Assembly: GCA_965223815.1 (NCBI GenBank)
Contig: OZ245019.1
Location: 124,001 to 188,000 of the forward strand
DNA: 64,000 nucleotides
Source of the DNA: HKST-UBA178 sp965223815
GTDB taxonomy: Bacteria; Pseudomonadota; Gammaproteobacteria; Chromatiales; Chromatiaceae
Direction of reading: 5' to 3'
Part shown: in pieces, positions 61,792-64,000 of the stretch
How positions within the stretch are numbered: position 1 is the first letter of the stretch
How the letters are laid out: every line of letters starts with the position of its first letter
The notes under the pieces: model-generated
What the model saw: the letters and a program-made list of their open reading frames with translations, nothing else
The model's database searches: none
What the model was told of the DNA's origin: nothing
Position numbers and translations under genes: made by a program

Positions 61792-63925
61792 AGCTGCAGT
61801 CCGGGTAGGTGTTGCACGAAAAAAATACCTTGCCGCGCCTGGATTTGCGTTTTACCAGAGAGCCTTTATGACAGCTGGGGCAAGTTACGCCGGTATCTAC
61901 CGGCTTTTCCAGTGGTTCGATAAAGCGACACTTGGGATAATTGGAACAACCGATAAATTTCCCGTATTTTCCCCTTTTTATCACCAATTCGGATTGGCAC
62001 TCCGGACATTTTCTACCTTCAACAGTTTCCGGGGTTTCGGACTGCTTACCGTTTTCGTTGAGATCCCGTGTGTAGTCGCATTCCGGGTAGTTTGTGCAGC
62101 CCACAAATCGGCCGTGGCGACCCAGGCGTATGGATAACGGCTTTCCGCACTGGGGACACGCCTCTTCCATGGCTTCGTGGGTCACATCGCGGCGCTGAAC
62201 GTTTTCCTCTGTGTGGCTTATGCGTTCCTTGAATGGGCTCCAAAACTGACGAAGCAGGGGTACCCAATCTTCTTCTCCCCGGGAGACCGCGTCGAGCTCG
62301 TCTTCCAACCGGGCTGTAAAGTCGTAGTCCACGTACTTGGTAAAGTAGTTGGTAAGGAAGCGATTGACCACCCGCCCCACATCAGTGGGATGAAACCGTT
62401 TCTTCTCCATGACCACATATTCACGGTCCTGCAGGGTGGAGATGATTGTCGCATAGGTGGACGGTCTCCCAATACCATGCTCTTCAAGGGCCTTCACCAG
62501 ACTGGCCTCGGTAAAACGCGGTGGGGGTTCGGTAAAGTGCTGCTCGCTGCGCAGGCCTTTCAGGGGTATCCTTTCTCCCTCGCTCAGAGGCGGCAGCATT
62601 TTTTCGTCACCCTCTCCTTTGGCAGCGTCGTCGACCCCTTCCAGATACACCGCCATAAAGCCAGAGTTGGAAATAGTCGAGCCCGTTGCGCGAAACAGAT
62701 TACCTTCACCACAGGAAAGATCAGCTGCTACCGTATTGATGGTGGCATGTATCATTTGAGAAGCAACGGTGCGCTTCCAGATCAGTTCGTACAATCGATG
62801 CTGATCTCGGGTGAGGTGCGCTTTCAGAGACTCTGGGGTACGCATAACCGAAGTGGGTCGAATTGCCTCGTGAGCCTCCTGCGCGTTTTTAGCCTTAGTC
62901 TTGTATATACGCGGTTTGTCCGGGAGGTAACTGCCGTCGTACCGGTCAGTTATGTACGACCGAAGTTCTGCGATCGCCTCGTTTGCCAGGTTGACGGAAT
63001 CGGTGCGCATATAGGTGATTAACCCCACTGCACCGCTCCCGGTGTCGATTCCCTCATATAGCTGCTGGGCAGTGCGCATGGTGCGCTGGGCGTGAAATCC
63101 CAACTTTCGTGCCGCCTCCTGCTGCATCGTTGACGTAGTAAAGGGGGCCGCCGGATTGCGCCGTCGTTGTTTCTTTTCGACCTTTACAACGCTCAGGTTT
63201 CCTGCAGCAGCATCCAGCAGGATCTTTTCGGCTTCCTTTGCCGGGTCGCTGTGGGTGATGCTGAACTGACTCAGCTTTTCTCCTTTATAGTGGGTCAGTT
63301 TGGCGCTGAATTTCTGTCTGTCTTTGAGTAGATCGGCTTCGATGGTCCAGTATTCGCGAACCTTGAAGGCTTCGATCTCCTCCTCCCGCTCCACTATCAT
63401 ACGCAGAGCTGGACTCTGTACTCTGCCGGCAGAGAGTCCTCGACGAATCTTTTTCCATAAAAGCGGAGAGAGATTGAAACCAACCAGATAGTCCAGCGCC
63501 CGACGCGCTTGCTGGGCGTTTACCAAGTCCATTGAGAGATCACGCGGATTGTCAATGGCCTCCTGAATCGCCTTCTTGGTGATTTCGTTGAAGACGACAC
63601 GGTGTACCGCTTTGTCCTTGAGGTGCTTCTTATTCCTTAGGAGCTCGTAGAGATGCCAGGAAATAGCCTCTCCCTCTCGGTCCGGATCGGTTGCGAGGAA
63701 TAGTGCATCTGAGCGCTTGAGTTCCTTGGCAATGGCCTGAACGTGCCGGTCGTTGCGCTCGATCACCTGATATTTCATGCTGAAATCATTGCTGGGATCG
63801 ACGGCGCCTTCCTTGGGTATCAAATCGCGAACATGCCCGTATGAGGCCAGTACCTTGAAGTCTTTGCCCAAATATTTGTTGATGGTCTTAGCCTTGGCTG
63901 GCGACTCGACGATAACCAAATTCAT
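61643..63925 (-). CDS. topA: DNA topoisomerase I
   Basis: A type IA topoisomerase that relaxes negative supercoils. The product is 760 residues. TOPRIM domain at the N-terminus (NLVIVESPAKAKTINKYLG, ATDPDREGEAISWHL), catalytic Tyr in GLITYMRTDSVN near residue 308. Four C-terminal zinc-ribbon-type repeats begin CPQCGKPL, CPECQSEL, CPSCHKGS and CPRCGWPI, the last with a degenerate second half (CPQKDC). Start ATG at 63925; 75 bp of upstream sequence are in the window. Confidence 0.97.
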   Translation of the reverse strand: MNLVIVESPAKAKTINKYLGKDFKVLASYGHVRDLIPKEGAVDPSNDFSMKYQVIERNDRHVQAIAKELKRSDALFLATDPDREGEAISWHLYELLRNKKHLKDKAVHRVVFNEITKKAIQEAIDNPRDLSMDLVNAQQARRALDYLVGFNLSPLLWKKIRRGLSAGRVQSPALRMIVEREEEIEAFKVREYWTIEADLLKDRQKFSAKLTHYKGEKLSQFSITHSDPAKEAEKILLDAAAGNLSVVKVEKKQRRRNPAAPFTTSTMQQEAARKLGFHAQRTMRTAQQLYEGIDTGSGAVGLITYMRTDSVNLANEAIAELRSYITDRYDGSYLPDKPRIYKTKAKNAQEAHEAIRPTSVMRTPESLKAHLTRDQHRLYELIWKRTVASQMIHATINTVAADLSCGEGNLFRATGSTISNSGFMAVYLEGVDDAAKGEGDEKMLPPLSEGERIPLKGLRSEQHFTEPPPRFTEASLVKALEEHGIGRPSTYATIISTLQDREYVVMEKKRFHPTDVGRVVNRFLTNYFTKYVDYDFTARLEDELDAVSRGEEDWVPLLRQFWSPFKERISHTEENVQRRDVTHEAMEEACPQCGKPLSIRLGRHGRFVGCTNYPECDYTRDLNENGKQSETPETVEGRKCPECQSELVIKRGKYGKFIGCSNYPKCRFIEPLEKPVDTGVTCPSCHKGSLVKRKSRRGKVFFSCNTYPDCSYAIWNEPLAEPCPRCGWPIVSVKTTKRKGTEKVCPQKDCSFAEPYDPQT

Positions 63926-63980
63926 CGGATACTTAATGTCTCTTGTCTACTTGGTGGGGGCGTCACCCCGACTCCTGTCC

Positions 63981-64000
63981 TGGCAGCCTATGGGCTGCCA
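63981..64000. repeat. Perfect inverted repeat at window edge
   Basis: TGGCAGCC-TATG-GGCTGCCA has an 8-bp stem and a 4-nt loop, 56 bp upstream of topA. It could be a terminator for a neighbour outside the window, a protein operator or part of a dispersed element. No T tract is visible on the minus-strand side, and the other side is cut off. Confidence 0.6.

Noticed and set aside
1..64000. CRISPR arrays, insertion sequences, prophage or integrative elements
   Set aside because: No regularly spaced repeats, transposase or phage genes, or flanking repeats were found; the only recombinase is housekeeping XerC.

Overview
The window is ordinary, dense gammaproteobacterial chromosome: about 62 protein genes on both strands, short intergenic gaps, and no insertion sequence, prophage, CRISPR array, rRNA or recognisable tRNA. 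Several gene orders are classic for Gammaproteobacteria (glnA..ntrB-ntrC; yibN-secB-gpsA; envC-ctp-yibQ; hslV-hslU-DUF971-ubiE-ubiJ-ubiB; lptM..dapF-DUF484-xerC; argH / algZ-algR-hemC-hemD-hemX-hemY). Three features suggest a Chromatiales-like, possibly sulfur-oxidising lineage: a TusA-type sulfur carrier behind a PP-loop thiouridylase-like protein, a class 1B-type PyrD, and an orphan ParA beside ubiD. That placement is inference, because no sulfur-oxidation gene is in the window.

Layout. 1-1.9 kb: 3' end of an MnmA-like protein, a TusA-like protein and a CDF metal transporter, coupled by overlapping stops and starts. 2-7.2 kb: nitrogen control block. glnA has tandem NtrC boxes and a sigma-54 promoter and ends at a strong terminator. 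A DUF4124 gene follows, then ntrBC with its own NtrC box and sigma-54 promoter. 7.3-13.8 kb: an unknown protein, a TlpA-like thioredoxin, an HDOD signalling protein, PyrD, TrmL, GpsA, SecB, a membrane rhodanese and an ArsR-type regulator. 14-18 kb: cell-envelope operon (EnvC, S41 protease, YibQ, DJ-1 family). 18-23.6 kb, minus strand: HslVU protease with a sigma-32-like promoter, DUF971, and ubiquinone genes ubiE, ubiJ and ubiB. 23.8-25.2 kb: two related membrane-anchored coiled-coil proteins of unknown function. 25.3-31.4 kb: MaeB, XerC, DUF484, DapF and alanine dehydrogenase. 31.5-36.9 kb: NlpC/P60 lipoprotein, a 56-residue LptM lipoprotein, class I adenylate cyclase, a degenerate GGDEF protein, an unknown protein and a MazG-type hydrolase.

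36.9-44.7 kb: argH divergent from the two-component pair algZ-algR, followed by the haem genes hemC, hemD, hemX and hemY. 44.7-51 kb: an iron-sulfur flavin reductase, an NAD-dependent epimerase that appears to start with ATT, an orphan ParA, UbiD and oligopeptidase A. 51-56.3 kb: a GIDE-domain protein carrying an EF-hand, a PlsC-type acyltransferase, LemA, a gamma-carbonic anhydrase-like protein and a GAF-PAS-GGDEF-EAL protein. 56.4-64 kb: AroE, HemB, a lone MlaC, a structured intergenic region with a terminator, TsaC, PurE, ApbE and TopA.

Nothing here amounts to a clearly new biological system. The items most worth a second look are the coiled-coil protein pair at 23.9-25.1 kb, the probable AUU start at 45852, the hairpin-rich interval with an 8-codon reading frame at 59.26-59.38 kb, the EF-hand GIDE protein, and the two separate sigma-54/NtrC control regions.
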